64,000 bases of DNA from an uncultured Ignavibacteria bacterium (GCA_937873695.1 CALMYL010000023.1:62001-126000); one strand, 5' to 3'; shown: positions 1 through 9,221, numbered from the stretch's first letter. The notes: generated by a model from the sequence alone, not told the origin. A program made the numbers and translations.

Positions 1-18
1 CAGCGAAGGAGAATGTAA

Positions 19-483
19 ATGAACTCAAAATGGCATAAAGCGGTCTTTGGTTTATTGCTTGCCGTAATGGGATTTACGAATTCAGCATGCAGTACTGATC
101 CAGAAGAGATAAACTTTGGTACCGATCAGTGTTCATTATGCAGGATGAATATTTCGGAGCACCGCTTTGGTGCTGAAATTGTTACAAAAAAAGGAAAGAT
201 ATTCAAGTATGATGCGGCTGAATGTATGTTCAACGCATTGAGTTTAGGAAACATAAACTATAATGATGCAGCAGGATTCTATGTTATTGATGCATCGAAT
301 CCCAAACAATTAATTGACGGCGTTACAGCATCGTATTTGATTAGTGAAAAGCTGCCAAGTCCCATGGGCGCGAACCTATCGGCATACAGCAAAAAAAGCG
401 ATGCAGAGGGAAATCAGAAGCAGCATGGCGGTGAATTGAAAACATGGGAAGATTTGCTTGTTATGTTTAAGGTGGGTAAGTAG
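19..483 (+). CDS. nosL: NosL copper chaperone lipoprotein for nitrous oxide reductase
   Basis: NosL is a membrane-anchored periplasmic lipoprotein that delivers Cu(I) for assembly of the NosZ copper centres. The 154-residue protein begins with a hydrophobic leader that ends in a lipobox-like NSAC, so Cys24 is the likely lipidated residue. It then carries the metal-binding motif CSLCRMNISEHRFGAEI; the family more often has CxxCGM, so Arg replaces Gly here. A good ribosome site (aaggaga) lies just before the ATG. It is the first visible gene of a nosL-D-F-Y order typical of clade II nos clusters; nosZ should lie upstream of the window. Family assignment rests on the motif and on the neighbours. 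Confidence 0.9.
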   Translation: MNSKWHKAVFGLLLAVMGFTNSACSTDPEEINFGTDQCSLCRMNISEHRFGAEIVTKKGKIFKYDAAECMFNALSLGNINYNDAAGFYVIDASNPKQLIDGVTASYLISEKLPSPMGANLSAYSKKSDAEGNQKQHGGELKTWEDLLVMFKVGK

Positions 484-552
484 AGTGTATAGAGTGTGTT
501 GAGTGTGTAGAGTGTGTTGAGTGTGTAGAGTGTGTTGAGTAGGTTGAGTAGA
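481..552 (+). repeat. Short tandem repeat, purine-rich, nosL-nosD spacer
   Basis: Directly after the nosL stop, an 18-base unit of the form agagtgtgttgagtgtgt recurs about three times and decays into gttgagtag units. Similar degenerate tracts lie at 7190-7235, 28556-28585 and 32802-32862, each just after a stop codon on the same strand. No function is visible. It is not a CRISPR array, because the units are contiguous and have no spacers. Confidence 0.75.
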
Positions 553-601
553 AAAGAGTTTAATGTTTAATAAGAAGTTTGGGTTTCACAAATAAAGAAA
601 A

Positions 602-1828
602 TTGAATAAGATAAAATACATACTGATAATCCTTGCAATAATTAATTTAAACGTAATTGGTAAAGATATTATTGTTAACCCGGGCGAAAGCATTAAGAGC
701 GCCGTACAGCAATCTGTAAAAGGTGATAGGGTTATTGTAAAAGAGGGTTTGTATAAGGAAACTGAAATACTCATCGATAAATCAATTGAGCTTATCGGTG
801 AAGGATATCCCACGATTGACGGATTTTCGAAAGGTGAAATTATTATTATCCGCAGTGACAGCGTTACGGTGAAAGGATTTTATGTTAACAATTCAGGTTT
901 CAGCGGAATGCGTGATTATGCCGCAATAAGAATAGAGGATTCAAAACACTGCAATATACTTTCCAATAAGCTTATCAATAATTACTTTGGCATTTACCTT
1001 GCCGGCAGCGATTCATGCAATGTGATGTACAATGAAGCGGCAAGCAACGCAGTTACCGAGAGTTCTTCGGGTAACGGCATTCATTTATGGAAATGCAGTT
1101 ACATTCTGGTTAAAAATAATACCATTACGGGTCACAGGGACGGCATTTATTTTGAATTCGCTACTTTCAGCCGCGCTGAAAATAATTCAAGCTTTAATAA
1201 TGTAAGGTACGGTCTGCATTTTATGTTTTCACACAACGATGAATACGTGAACAACGTTTTTGCAAACAATGGTGCGGGCGTAGCGGTTATGTACACCAAA
1301 AACGTTAAGATGATCAACAACCGGTTTGAATTTAATAACGGTTCAAATTCATACGGCCTGCTGCTAAAGGAAATTACCGACAGCTACATTGAAAACAACA
1401 ATTTTACCGGTAACACAGTCGGCATTTACTCCGAAGGCGGAACTCGCCTGCTTATAGCGGGTAATGAATTCAATTCAAACGGCTATGCATTAAAGATACT
1501 TGGCAACTGCACTGATGATACTATCAGAGGAAACAATTTCAGCTCCAATACATTTGATGTGACTACTAACAGTTCACGTAACAGCAATTTATTTATGGGC
1601 AATTACTGGGATAAATACAAAGGGTACGACCTTGATAAGAACGGTACGGGCGATGTGCCTTACAGGCCGGTAAGTTTGTTCAGCAAGATAGTTGAAGAAA
1701 CACCCGAGGCGGTTTTTCTGCTGAGGAGTTTTGTGGCTGACCTGCTTGATATGGCTGAAAGGGTTGTGCCGGTGTTTACGCCGGAGTCGCTGATTGATGA
1801 GACTCCTAAAATGGAAAGGGTGCATTGA
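602..1828 (+). CDS. nosD: NosD periplasmic copper-processing protein
   Basis: NosD is a periplasmic right-handed beta-helix protein that works with the NosFY transporter in maturing the CuZ site of nitrous oxide reductase. The 408-residue product starts at a TTG (no in-frame ATG fits) with a signal peptide of about 20 residues. Residues 25-350 are a run of beta-helix (CASH/PbH1) rungs, seen as repeating N-N, G-I-Y and N-x-F patterns such as GIYLAGSDSC, GIYFEF and GVAVMY. No convincing Shine-Dalgarno precedes the start. It is followed by nosF, but only after a 300-bp spacer that holds a structured repeat, which is odd inside an operon. Confidence 0.9.
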   Translation: MNKIKYILIILAIINLNVIGKDIIVNPGESIKSAVQQSVKGDRVIVKEGLYKETEILIDKSIELIGEGYPTIDGFSKGEIIIIRSDSVTVKGFYVNNSGFSGMRDYAAIRIEDSKHCNILSNKLINNYFGIYLAGSDSCNVMYNEAASNAVTESSSGNGIHLWKCSYILVKNNTITGHRDGIYFEFATFSRAENNSSFNNVRYGLHFMFSHNDEYVNNVFANNGAGVAVMYTKNVKMINNRFEFNNGSNSYGLLLKEITDSYIENNNFTGNTVGIYSEGGTRLLIAGNEFNSNGYALKILGNCTDDTIRGNNFSSNTFDVTTNSSRNSNLFMGNYWDKYKGYDLDKNGTGDVPYRPVSLFSKIVEETPEAVFLLRSFVADLLDMAERVVPVFTPESLIDETPKMERVH

Positions 1829-1896
1829 TTTGTCGGTATATACTTTAATACAAAATGCAACGTTAAATAATTCCAATATTCTAAATTTATTATTAT

Positions 1897-2087
1897 GTAC
1901 TTTTTGTCTTGATACAAAAAGTACCAAAAAAATCAAGGCTGATGAAAAACAGCTAAAACTTTTCGAACGCATTAGCCGCAAAAAAAACTCGTCCGGCTTG
2001 TTGCGCACCATAGGTGCGATTTACCGGACTCAAACAGTTTTTTGCTTCTATATTTGCGTTCTCAAGTTTTTTAACGCTGTTTTTCAT
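1897..2087 (+). repeat. Structured palindromic repeat, family 1, copy A
   Basis: This element fills the nosD-nosF spacer. It has a perfect 11-bp hairpin GTACTTTTTGT/ACAAAAAGTAC (1897-1907 with 1914-1924, 6-base loop). Outer arms ATGAAAAACAGC (1942-1953) and GCTGTTTTTCAT (2076-2087) are complementary, as are GAACGC (1965-1970) and GCGTTC (2056-2061). In the centre, GTCCGG (1991-1996) pairs with CCGGAC (2024-2029) around CGCACC-ATA-GGTGCG (2004-2018). Copy B at 12619-12877 has the same layout and the same central CGCACC hairpin, but different, internally complementary arms. Open frames across it on either strand are by-products of the repeat. Confidence 0.85.
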
Positions 2088-2130
2088 AGGCCGTTTGAAA
2101 AGCGCTTTAATATGATGGCGGTGAAGTGAA

Positions 2131-2853
2131 ATGATTAAGATAGAGAATTTAAAGAAGAAGTTCGATAAGAATGAAGCATTGAAAGGTATATCGCTTACAT
2201 TGGGAGAAGGTACTGTTGCTGCTGTGATGGGTCCGAATGGCAGCGGCAAGACCACAATGCTTAAATGTATATTGGGACTTGTTAAGGCTGATTCAGGCAG
2301 CATTTACGTAAATGATTGCCACGTAAACGGTGAATGCGAATACCGAAAACACATAGGCTATATGCCGCAGTATTCATGCTTCCCCGAAAACCTGAAGGTT
2401 AAGGAAGTTATGGCGATGATAAAGGATATCCGCGGGAATAACTGCGTGTATGATGAAGAGCTGATAGAAAAGCTTAAAATATCCGAAATGAATGACAAAC
2501 AAATAGGGCAGCTATCGGGGGGGATGAAGCAGCGCGTAAGCAGCGCGGCTGCCTTTTTGTTTGGCGGCGATATTATCATTCTTGATGAACCGACCGCGGG
2601 GCTTGACCCGGTATCGAGTGAAATTGTGAAGAATAAAATTCTTGAAGAAAAAGCAAAAGGCAAGCTGATAATCATTACTTCGCACATTGTGAGTGAAGTT
2701 GAAGCAATGGCCGATAGAATTATTTACATGCTTGAAGGTAAAATATATTTTGATAATACCAAGGATGAATTGTACAGCTCAACCGGTAAGGCTAACCTGA
2801 ACCAGGCAATAGCATCATTGATAGAGACAGCAGAAAGTGAAGGTAAAAAATAA
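2131..2853 (+). CDS. nosF: NosF ABC-transporter ATPase for NosZ maturation
   Basis: Cytoplasmic ATPase that, with NosY, drives the NosD-dependent step of nitrous oxide reductase copper-site assembly. All ABC motifs are present in 240 residues: Walker A GPNGSGKTT, signature LSGGMKQR, Walker B IIILDEPTAGLD and the switch histidine in TSHIVSEVE. Start is the ATG at 2131. It is spaced only 2 bp from nosY, so the two should be co-translated. The specific name rests on its place between nosD and nosY; on sequence alone it is an ABC-2-type ATPase. Confidence 0.9.
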   Translation: MIKIENLKKKFDKNEALKGISLTLGEGTVAAVMGPNGSGKTTMLKCILGLVKADSGSIYVNDCHVNGECEYRKHIGYMPQYSCFPENLKVKEVMAMIKDIRGNNCVYDEELIEKLKISEMNDKQIGQLSGGMKQRVSSAAAFLFGGDIIILDEPTAGLDPVSSEIVKNKILEEKAKGKLIIITSHIVSEVEAMADRIIYMLEGKIYFDNTKDELYSSTGKANLNQAIASLIETAESEGKK

Positions 2854-2855
2854 TC

Positions 2856-3632
2856 ATGACAACTCTTAAGATATTAAAGTATGTATTGTATGATGTACTG
2901 AGAAGCAAAATGATAATAATATATACGCTGCTTTTATTCGCAATATCGTTCGGTATAATTTACACGGGCAAGGATGTATCAAAGGCTGTAATAAGTTTGC
3001 TTAATATTGTTCTGCTTGTTGTTCCGCTGGTAAGTATAATTTTCGGGACGATACATTTTTACAATTCAAAGGAATTCATGGAAATGCTGCTTGCGATGCC
3101 CGTAAAAAGGAAAAATATTTTCTGGGCTGAGTATGCGGGGCTTTCAATAGCTTTGGCAGCGGGATTCGCACTTGGAACGGGACTGCCTTTACTCATCTAC
3201 GGCGGTGGTGCAGCAGGTTCGTTTTATCTTTTACTCAGTGGGATATTTTTGACATTCATTTTTACAGCACTTGCTTTTCTGGCATCGGTGGTGAATAAAG
3301 ATAAAGCAAAAGGTATAGGCATATCACTGGTTATATGGTTCTACATGTCGGTGATATTTGACGCGTTGGTACTTGTGCTTTATTTTGTGTTCAGTTCATA
3401 CCCGCTTGAAAAGGCTACTATAATAGTATCAGCTTTAAATCCGGTTGATCTTGCCAGAATACTCATATTATTAAAGCTTGATGTAAGCGCGCTTATGGGT
3501 TATACGGGCGCTACGCTGCAGCATTTCTTTGGTTCAGCTTTTGGCATGCTGTTTTCTATGGGCTTCCTGCTAGTTTGGGCTGTAATGCCTACACTGCTTG
3601 CTTTAAGGGTATTTAACAGGAAGAATTTTTGA
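2856..3632 (+). CDS. nosY: NosY ABC-2 membrane permease for NosZ maturation
   Basis: Integral membrane partner of NosF. The 258-residue protein has about six hydrophobic segments (around residues 20-40, 52-68, 95-112, 123-145, 155-180 and 230-250). After the second segment comes the short EFMEMLLAMPVKRKNIFWAE stretch, a common cytoplasmic feature of ABC-2/NosY permeases that contacts the ATPase. It sits 2 bp after nosF and closes the nos cluster; no further nos gene follows. No clear terminator is seen after the stop. Confidence 0.88.
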   Translation: MTTLKILKYVLYDVLRSKMIIIYTLLLFAISFGIIYTGKDVSKAVISLLNIVLLVVPLVSIIFGTIHFYNSKEFMEMLLAMPVKRKNIFWAEYAGLSIALAAGFALGTGLPLLIYGGGAAGSFYLLLSGIFLTFIFTALAFLASVVNKDKAKGIGISLVIWFYMSVIFDALVLVLYFVFSSYPLEKATIIVSALNPVDLARILILLKLDVSALMGYTGATLQHFFGSAFGMLFSMGFLLVWAVMPTLLALRVFNRKNF

Positions 3633-3989
3633 GTACTGAGGGATCAAAGCATTGATATATAATAGTATATTAAAGTATTCATATTAGTATTTTATTTTTT
3701 GCGGTCACATTATTATATTGCGGTCTATTCCAAAATTTGTTATGATCAGGTTTTATTAAAGTAAGGTTAAGCCCGCTTCAGCCGCAAAAGGATAAAAAAA
3801 TAATGAATTAAAGTTCATGGAGTATATTACTCACCATAGTAAAGAGAACATGGTGTGACTGCTTCAGAGGTAAAATATATTCTTAATTCCATTTCCCTTA
3901 ACAAATAATTATTCTTTCGCTGTTTTCCGGCTGCCCGGTTCATAAACTTCTGCCTGACACTAAAAACGGAATTTTAATTTATTATCATC
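3633..3989. other. AT-rich intergenic stretch, no gene found
   Basis: This 357-bp spacer between nosY and the next gene holds no plausible open frame. It is AT-rich, with a repeated gcggtc (about 3701 and 3720) and a weak hairpin CACCAT...ATGGTG near 3833-3855. It presumably holds the promoter of the downstream secreted protein, but no convincing element can be picked out. Confidence 0.6.
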
Positions 3990-5567
3990 ATGAAAAAAAT
4001 TTATACAGCTGTTATAATTATTCTTGTAAACACATTTGTTATTTTCGCGCAGCCTTTCAGCGTTGAAATAGAACAGGTACTAATGCCTAATGCACCCAAG
4101 CTGCATTCGTTCGCGTTTGCGCAATCAGGCGGCAAATGGTTCTTTATCGGCGGAAGGTTCAACGGGCTGCATGGCTTTACATTCGGGCTGAGTTTCCAGC
4201 CTAAATACCAGAACCGCTACGCATGGGTTGTTGATCCTTCCACGGGTCAAACATGGTCTGTAAATATTTACAGCTCATTATCGATCGCAAAAGCTGACCC
4301 GCTCCGCTCGATGAACACACAGTATTACCAGGAAGGCGATAAGCTGTATATTACAGGCGGGTACGGACTTGACAGCCTTAAAGATTCACTTGTTACTTTC
4401 CCTGTTATGAGTGTAATTGATGTAAGTGCGGCAATACAGGCGGTTATAAACAACACAAGCCTGAATCCGCATATAAGGCAGATAACTGATGAACGCTTCA
4501 GGGTTTGCGGCGCGGGAATGGAAAAACTGGGTGAGTATACTTATATACCCGGGGGGCATAATTTCTGGGGTGAATATACACGTACCATAAACAACCAGAT
4601 ATATACAAATACTCTGAAAAAATTTAAAGTATCAGATAACGGGATAAACATTACTATATCAGATTATTCAGAAGTTTATGATACAAACGCTTTTCACAGG
4701 CGCGACTATAATCTTGTGCATGCAATCAGACCCAACGGTACGCCCGCTTTAACTCTATATGGCGGAGTTTTTAAAACATATATCGATCTGCCGTACCAGG
4801 ACCCTGTTTATATTGAGGAATCAGGTTACACTATTGATAATTCATTCATGCAGAAGATGATGCAGTACACAAGCTCAAATTTCCTGATGTTTGATTCAAC
4901 ATCCGGTAAAATGCATACCACTTATCTTGGAGGCACAAGCCTTTATTATCATGATGAGGGCTCAAATACGCTTGTCAGGGATTCGCTGGTTCCTTTTGTA
5001 CGTGATATCTCAACTTTAACGCGCGCCTCAGACGGCAGTTCTTCGGAATACATTCACTCATTAAAACTGCCATCACTTATCGGCACAAATACAATATTCA
5101 TTCTTAACCCTGCAGTCCCGCATTATTCTAACGGGGTTATAAAACTTGCATCACTTACAGGCAGAACGTTGATAGGTTATATCTTTGGCGGAATCAGGGC
5201 ATTGTTCCCCAACAACGGCCAGACATATCCCAATGACAGGATTTATAAAATTTACACCGAGCGCAGCCCGTTCGGAATCCAGACTATTGGTACTGAAATT
5301 CCCACAAATTATTCATTGTATCAGAACTATCCCAATCCGTTCAATCCACGGACAATAATTCAGTTTGATATCCCGCGGAGGGAATATGTTAAGCTTGAAA
5401 TTATTGATGTATTGGGCAGGGTTGTAAATACCCAGGTTAACGGAGAGCTTGCAGCGGGTAAGTATAAAGCGGAAGTGGATATGTCTAAATCACCAAGCGG
5501 GATATATTTTTACAAATTAACGGCAGGCAGTTACAATGAAACAAAAAAACTGCTTCTTATAAAATAA
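3990..5567 (+). CDS. T9SS-secreted Kelch-like protein
   Basis: Predicted secreted or cell-surface protein of 525 residues. Residues 1-20 are a signal peptide ending at FAQ. The body has Kelch-like blades with GG turns: WFFIGGRFNG, LYITGGYGLDS, YIPGGHN and LTLYGGVF. The last 80 residues or so are a type IX secretion type A sorting domain: NYPNPFNPRT, then a LEIIDVLGRVV strand and the closing GIYFYKL...KKLLLIK. That domain directs export through T9SS and cleavage or attachment at the surface. No enzyme motif is visible. A hairpin terminator follows at 5600-5647. Confidence 0.85.
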   Translation: MKKIYTAVIIILVNTFVIFAQPFSVEIEQVLMPNAPKLHSFAFAQSGGKWFFIGGRFNGLHGFTFGLSFQPKYQNRYAWVVDPSTGQTWSVNIYSSLSIAKADPLRSMNTQYYQEGDKLYITGGYGLDSLKDSLVTFPVMSVIDVSAAIQAVINNTSLNPHIRQITDERFRVCGAGMEKLGEYTYIPGGHNFWGEYTRTINNQIYTNTLKKFKVSDNGINITISDYSEVYDTNAFHRRDYNLVHAIRPNGTPALTLYGGVFKTYIDLPYQDPVYIEESGYTIDNSFMQKMMQYTSSNFLMFDSTSGKMHTTYLGGTSLYYHDEGSNTLVRDSLVPFVRDISTLTRASDGSSSEYIHSLKLPSLIGTNTIFILNPAVPHYSNGVIKLASLTGRTLIGYIFGGIRALFPNNGQTYPNDRIYKIYTERSPFGIQTIGTEIPTNYSLYQNYPNPFNPRTIIQFDIPRREYVKLEIIDVLGRVVNTQVNGELAAGKYKAEVDMSKSPSGIYFYKLTAGSYNETKKLLLIK

Positions 5568-5599
5568 GAATATAAGGTAAAATTCCGGAAACTGAAATT

Positions 5600-5647
5600 A
5601 ACCGGTTATTGTAATTAAAACAGAATTAATTGCAGTAACCGGTTTTT
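5600..5647 (+). terminator. Hairpin terminator after the Kelch-like gene
   Basis: AACCGGTTA (5600-5608) pairs with TAACCGGTT (5636-5644), with a partly self-complementary loop and a T-run directly after the stem. Confidence 0.65.
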
Positions 5648-5688
5648 AGTTAGCAGTCTATTAAATTGTTTCGTATTTTTGTATAAAA

Positions 5689-5740
5689 GACCCCACCCAT
5701 CACGCCGCTGGCGTGATTGCCCTCCCCAAAGGAGAGGGCA
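5689..5740. repeat. Palindromic repeat, family 2 (CCCCTCTCC type)
   Basis: Begins GACCCCACCC and ends with a CCCTCCCC/GGAGAGGG palindrome. A second palindrome ATCACGCC-gct-GGCGTGAT (5699-5717) is nested in it. It overlaps a spurious TTG-initiated N-terminal extension of the following hydrolase. Confidence 0.75.
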
Positions 5741-5779
5741 AATTTAATTTGGGAAATAGCTGTTGAACTAAATAAATTT

Positions 5780-7189
5780 ATGAATACTCTCAAATATTTT
5801 CTGCTTGTTTTATCCGTAATTGTTACCCCTTTATTTTACGCACAATCCGAAATTGATACATCATGGAACGGCGCCATAGATATTATGGGCACGAAAATCG
5901 GAATTGGAGTTAAGTTCACAACAACGGGCAAGACCGTTAAGGCTGTGATGGATATCCCCGAGCAAAGTGCAATGGGTTTAGAGCTTGAAAAGGTATCGTT
6001 CAGTAACCCCAAAATTCATTTCGAGCTTCCCGCATCAAACGGTACCGCAGTATTTGAAGGTCTGTATTACGGTGATTCAATCGGCGGAACATTCCTGCAA
6101 TCAGGCATTAACGGCAGGTTTAACCTTGTAAAAGGTGAGCTTGTTGGGGGAACGACGCAAATTGATACTGTTGAAAAAACATTCAATACAGAAGAAGTAA
6201 CGTTCTTTAACGATGGAAATACTTTTGCAGGTACAATTACATATCCCAAAGGCGAAGGCAAGTATCCCGCAGTGGTTTTAATAACCGGCAGCGGGGCGCA
6301 AAACCGGGATGAAGAAATTTACGGGTTTAAGATATTTAAGATAATCGCCGAGCATCTTGCAAATAAAGATATTGCAGTTTTAAGATATGATGATAGAGGT
6401 GTAGGAGGTTCTAAAGGGAAAACGGTTAACGAATCAACCACCATGGATTTTGCGGGTGATGTGGTTGCCGCAGTCGAGCTGTTGAAGACTAAGGAGTATG
6501 TAAATCCAATGGGCATTGGACTGCTTGGTCACAGTGAAGGCGGAATTGTCGCCCCGATAGTTGCGGGTAAAACGAATGTTGCATTTATGATACTCATGGC
6601 AGGTACGGGTGTAAAGGGTATTGATATCATAAAAGAGCAGTCTAAGCTTATCATGAAATCAGAAAATGCCACCGAGGATGAAATTTCGGGGTACATTGTT
6701 ATGATGAACCTGATATATGAAACACTTGTAAAAGACGGCAATATTAAAGAGCTTGAAGAACAGCTTGAAAAAAATGTAAGCGATAGCTACGATAAAATGA
6801 CTGCAGAAGAAAAAGCAGCCATAAAGGATAAGGATGAATATATTAAACAGACAGCCAAAGACGCCATAAAACAGTTCAGCAGCAAATGGATGAAATACTT
6901 CCTGAGCTATGACCCCTCATACGCGCTTGAAAAAACTACAATTCCCGTTTTAATGCTCTTTGGCGGCAAGGACCTGCAGGTACCGGTGGGGCAGAATCAG
7001 AAGCCGATGGAAGACGCGCTGAAGAAAGCCGGCAACAGTAATTATACTACCCGGATTTATCCCGACGCGAATCATTTGTTCCAGGAAGCAGGCACAGGGA
7101 GTCCGGGTGAATACCCGCAGTTACCAAAACAATTTGTGCCCGGGTTTTTGGATGATATAACGGAGTGGATAAAGCTTCAGAATCAGTGA
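5780..7189 (+). CDS. Secreted alpha/beta hydrolase
   Basis: Exported serine hydrolase, substrate unknown. The ATG at 5780 gives 469 residues with a clean signal peptide (MNTLKYFLLV...FYAQ). An in-frame TTG at 5717 would add residues encoded by a palindromic repeat and is rejected. After an N-terminal beta-rich region (about 25-140), the hydrolase fold shows the strand and oxyanion region VLITGSGAQNRDE, RYDDRGVGGSKG, nucleophile elbow GLLGHSEGG (Ser), acid MLFGGKDLQVP (Asp) and base PDANHLF (His). A lid-like helical insertion lies between the elbow and the acid. Bacteroidota have many such S9-like or acyl-esterase paralogues; a peptidase or esterase role cannot be separated from sequence. Confidence 0.85.
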   Translation: MNTLKYFLLVLSVIVTPLFYAQSEIDTSWNGAIDIMGTKIGIGVKFTTTGKTVKAVMDIPEQSAMGLELEKVSFSNPKIHFELPASNGTAVFEGLYYGDSIGGTFLQSGINGRFNLVKGELVGGTTQIDTVEKTFNTEEVTFFNDGNTFAGTITYPKGEGKYPAVVLITGSGAQNRDEEIYGFKIFKIIAEHLANKDIAVLRYDDRGVGGSKGKTVNESTTMDFAGDVVAAVELLKTKEYVNPMGIGLLGHSEGGIVAPIVAGKTNVAFMILMAGTGVKGIDIIKEQSKLIMKSENATEDEISGYIVMMNLIYETLVKDGNIKELEEQLEKNVSDSYDKMTAEEKAAIKDKDEYIKQTAKDAIKQFSSKWMKYFLSYDPSYALEKTTIPVLMLFGGKDLQVPVGQNQKPMEDALKKAGNSNYTTRIYPDANHLFQEAGTGSPGEYPQLPKQFVPGFLDDITEWIKLQNQ

Positions 7190-7285
7190 AATGCGAAATA
7201 GTTAGATAGTGAAGTGGTGAAATAGTTAAGTATAGAAACGTCTAAATTCATAGAAATAACACAAAGATTTGATTATTTTACTATA

Positions 7286-7594
7286 ATGAAAGAAAAGATC
7301 AGAAATATTATTGAGAAGAATCTGAATGGGTACACTCTTGAGAAGATAATATTGTTTGGCTCAAGGGCAAGGGGTGACTTTGATATTAATAGTGACTATG
7401 ATCTATATTTGGTTTTAAAAGAGAAGCTTAGCAGAGACCAAAAAATAGAACTGATGGACTTACTTTCCGGTAAACTGGCAGAAGCAGAAATATGCTCAGA
7501 TATTGTAATTGGAAATGAAGAAAACCTGCAGCAGAATTCAGAAAATAGTGACAGCATTTTAAAGTTTGTTGCTGAAGAAGGTCAGTTAATATGA
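7286..7594 (+). CDS. MNT-domain nucleotidyltransferase (orphan MntA-like antitoxin)
   Basis: Minimal nucleotidyltransferase of 102 residues. The active-site pattern GSx10DxD is complete: GSRARGDFDINSDYD, so two metal-binding Asp are kept. Such proteins pair with a HEPN partner and, in the HepT/MntA type, inactivate it by adding AMP. Here the partner is missing: an ATGA overlap leads into a 17-codon open frame that stops at once. It precedes ppx/gppA closely. The role is inferred from the family; without its partner the gene may be a remnant. Confidence 0.8.
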   Translation: MKEKIRNIIEKNLNGYTLEKIILFGSRARGDFDINSDYDLYLVLKEKLSRDQKIELMDLLSGKLAEAEICSDIVIGNEENLQQNSENSDSILKFVAEEGQLI

Positions 7595-7644
7595 CTGATG
7601 ATTATATCACAAAATCCTTATTCATTAATTTATTTCATTTATAA
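7591..7644 (+). pseudogene. 17-codon stub at the position of a HEPN partner gene
   Basis: ATG overlaps the MNT stop by four bases (ATGA), the usual junction between MNT and HEPN genes. The frame reads MTDDYITKSLFINLFHL and ends in TAA immediately before the ATG of ppx. The first residues look like the start of a HEPN-type partner, but this is too short to be sure. A deletion that removed the rest of the gene is the simplest reading. Confidence 0.35.
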
Positions 7645-9192
7645 ATGATAAAGCCCCGCTTAGCGGCAATTGATATAGGAACAAATTCATTTCATCTTGT
7701 GATAGTTGAAGTGGATACCAATACCGGCAAGTTTAATATACTTGGCCGTGAGAAGGAGAGCGTGCGGCTTGGTTCAGGCTCAGCTGATATGAAGCACCTT
7801 GGCAAGGACGCTATGGACCGCGGGATTGCAGCGCTAAAAAAATTTACCGCACTGGCTGATTCAGCCGGCGCGCAGGTGCGCGCCATTGCCACAAGCGCCG
7901 TAAGGGAAGCGAAAAACCAGCATGAGTTCATAATGCGCACAAGACTCGAAGCGGGCATCCGTGTTGAAGTCGCCTCCGGCATTGAAGAGGCGCGCTATAT
8001 TTATCTCGGCATACTGCAATCGGTACCCGTGTTTGATAAAACCATTTTGATGATAGATATCGGCGGCGGCAGCACTGAATTCCTGATAGGCAAAGGCAGG
8101 GATATTTATTACGATAACAGCTTAAAGCTTGGCGCCATAAGGCTGACCGAAAGATTTTTTGGCGGGAAGGATACTGATTCAAAATCGGTGAAGGCTTGCA
8201 GGGAATATATAAAAGGATTTATGACCTCGGTAACCCGTGAGAGCAAACAGCACAAGTATGATATTGCCGTGGGTTCCTCGGGTACAATAATGAACCTTGC
8301 CAATATAATAAACATCAAACGCGGCGGCGAAGCGGATGCGAGGCTGAACAATTTTATTTTTACCAGGGATGAGCTTGGCGGAGCAGTAAATGATATCATA
8401 GAAGCAGGCACAATAAAACAAAAGCTTAAAATTCCGGGACTTGATCCCGCAAGGGCGGATATTATCACAGCGGGCGCAATTTTGCTGGAACAGATATTCA
8501 AAGAGCTGAAGATAAAGGAAATGATGATATCAGAGTACGCGCTGCGTGAGGGAATTGTGCTTGATACCATTGAAAAGGAATTTATGCTTAAGGATGAAGA
8601 TCACTTAAGCAATATAAGGTATAACAGCGTGATGCATCTTGCGGAAAATTTCAGGATTGAGAAGGAACACTCTGCCCACGTAACAAAGCTTGCGCTTAAG
8701 ATATTTGACCTGACAAAAAAGCTGCATAAACTGGGCAATACTGAGCGTGAATACCTTGAAGCGGCAACCATACTGCATGAAGTAGGCGGATTTGTATCGC
8801 ACTCACAGCATCACAGGCATTCATATTACATTATCCGCAACGCGGAAATGCTTGGCTTCACCGAAAATGAAAAGGAAATTGTGGCGAATGTCGCCAGGTA
8901 CCACCGGAAGAGTCACCCTAAGCTTAAACACCCGGATTACGCCAAGCTTACATCTGATGAGCAGCTTGTGATACGTAAGCTTGCGGCAATACTGCGTATT
9001 GCAGACGGGCTGGATAGAAGCCATACGTCGTCAATCAGTGATATTGATATGTTAAATAATGATGGTAAGATTACTTTTGTAATAAAAGGTAACGCCGAAA
9101 ATATTGAGTTAGAAATATGGGGAGCATCAAGCAAGAAGAAATTGTTTGAGGAGGTTTTTGGGGTAGAGGCGGAGTTTAAAACGGCATATTGA
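7645..9192 (+). CDS. Ppx/GppA-type phosphatase with C-terminal HD-like domain
   Basis: Exopolyphosphatase or guanosine pentaphosphate phosphatase of 515 residues. Residues 1-305 form the ASKHA-type catalytic module, with AAIDIGTNSFHLV and the second phosphate loop IDIGGGSTEF. Residues 330-490 are an HD-type helical domain (AATILHEVGG, followed by a His-rich HSQHHRHS). It would hydrolyse polyphosphate and/or pppGpp in the cytoplasm, linking to the stringent response. Length fits the long two-domain form. Ppx and GppA activity cannot be told apart here. It is flanked by MNT genes on both sides. Confidence 0.88.
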   Translation: MIKPRLAAIDIGTNSFHLVIVEVDTNTGKFNILGREKESVRLGSGSADMKHLGKDAMDRGIAALKKFTALADSAGAQVRAIATSAVREAKNQHEFIMRTRLEAGIRVEVASGIEEARYIYLGILQSVPVFDKTILMIDIGGGSTEFLIGKGRDIYYDNSLKLGAIRLTERFFGGKDTDSKSVKACREYIKGFMTSVTRESKQHKYDIAVGSSGTIMNLANIINIKRGGEADARLNNFIFTRDELGGAVNDIIEAGTIKQKLKIPGLDPARADIITAGAILLEQIFKELKIKEMMISEYALREGIVLDTIEKEFMLKDEDHLSNIRYNSVMHLAENFRIEKEHSAHVTKLALKIFDLTKKLHKLGNTEREYLEAATILHEVGGFVSHSQHHRHSYYIIRNAEMLGFTENEKEIVANVARYHRKSHPKLKHPDYAKLTSDEQLVIRKLAAILRIADGLDRSHTSSISDIDMLNNDGKITFVIKGNAENIELEIWGASSKKKLFEEVFGVEAEFKTAY

Positions 9193-9221
9193 GTTTATCA
9201 GTTTAGAATTTTAGAAAGCAA

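Noticed and set aside
481-552. CRISPR-like array after nosL
   Set aside because: The units are contiguous, short and degenerate, with no unique spacers and no cas genes in the window.
1794-2303. Open frames on both strands across the nosD-nosF spacer
   Set aside because: They run through the family 1 repeat and into neighbouring genes, with no signal, domain or ribosome site. Similar frames arise in copy B, so any database matches would reflect the repeat, not a protein.
5717-5779. Longer N-terminus for the alpha/beta hydrolase
   Set aside because: It would start at TTG inside a family 2 palindrome and place 21 polar residues before an obvious signal peptide.
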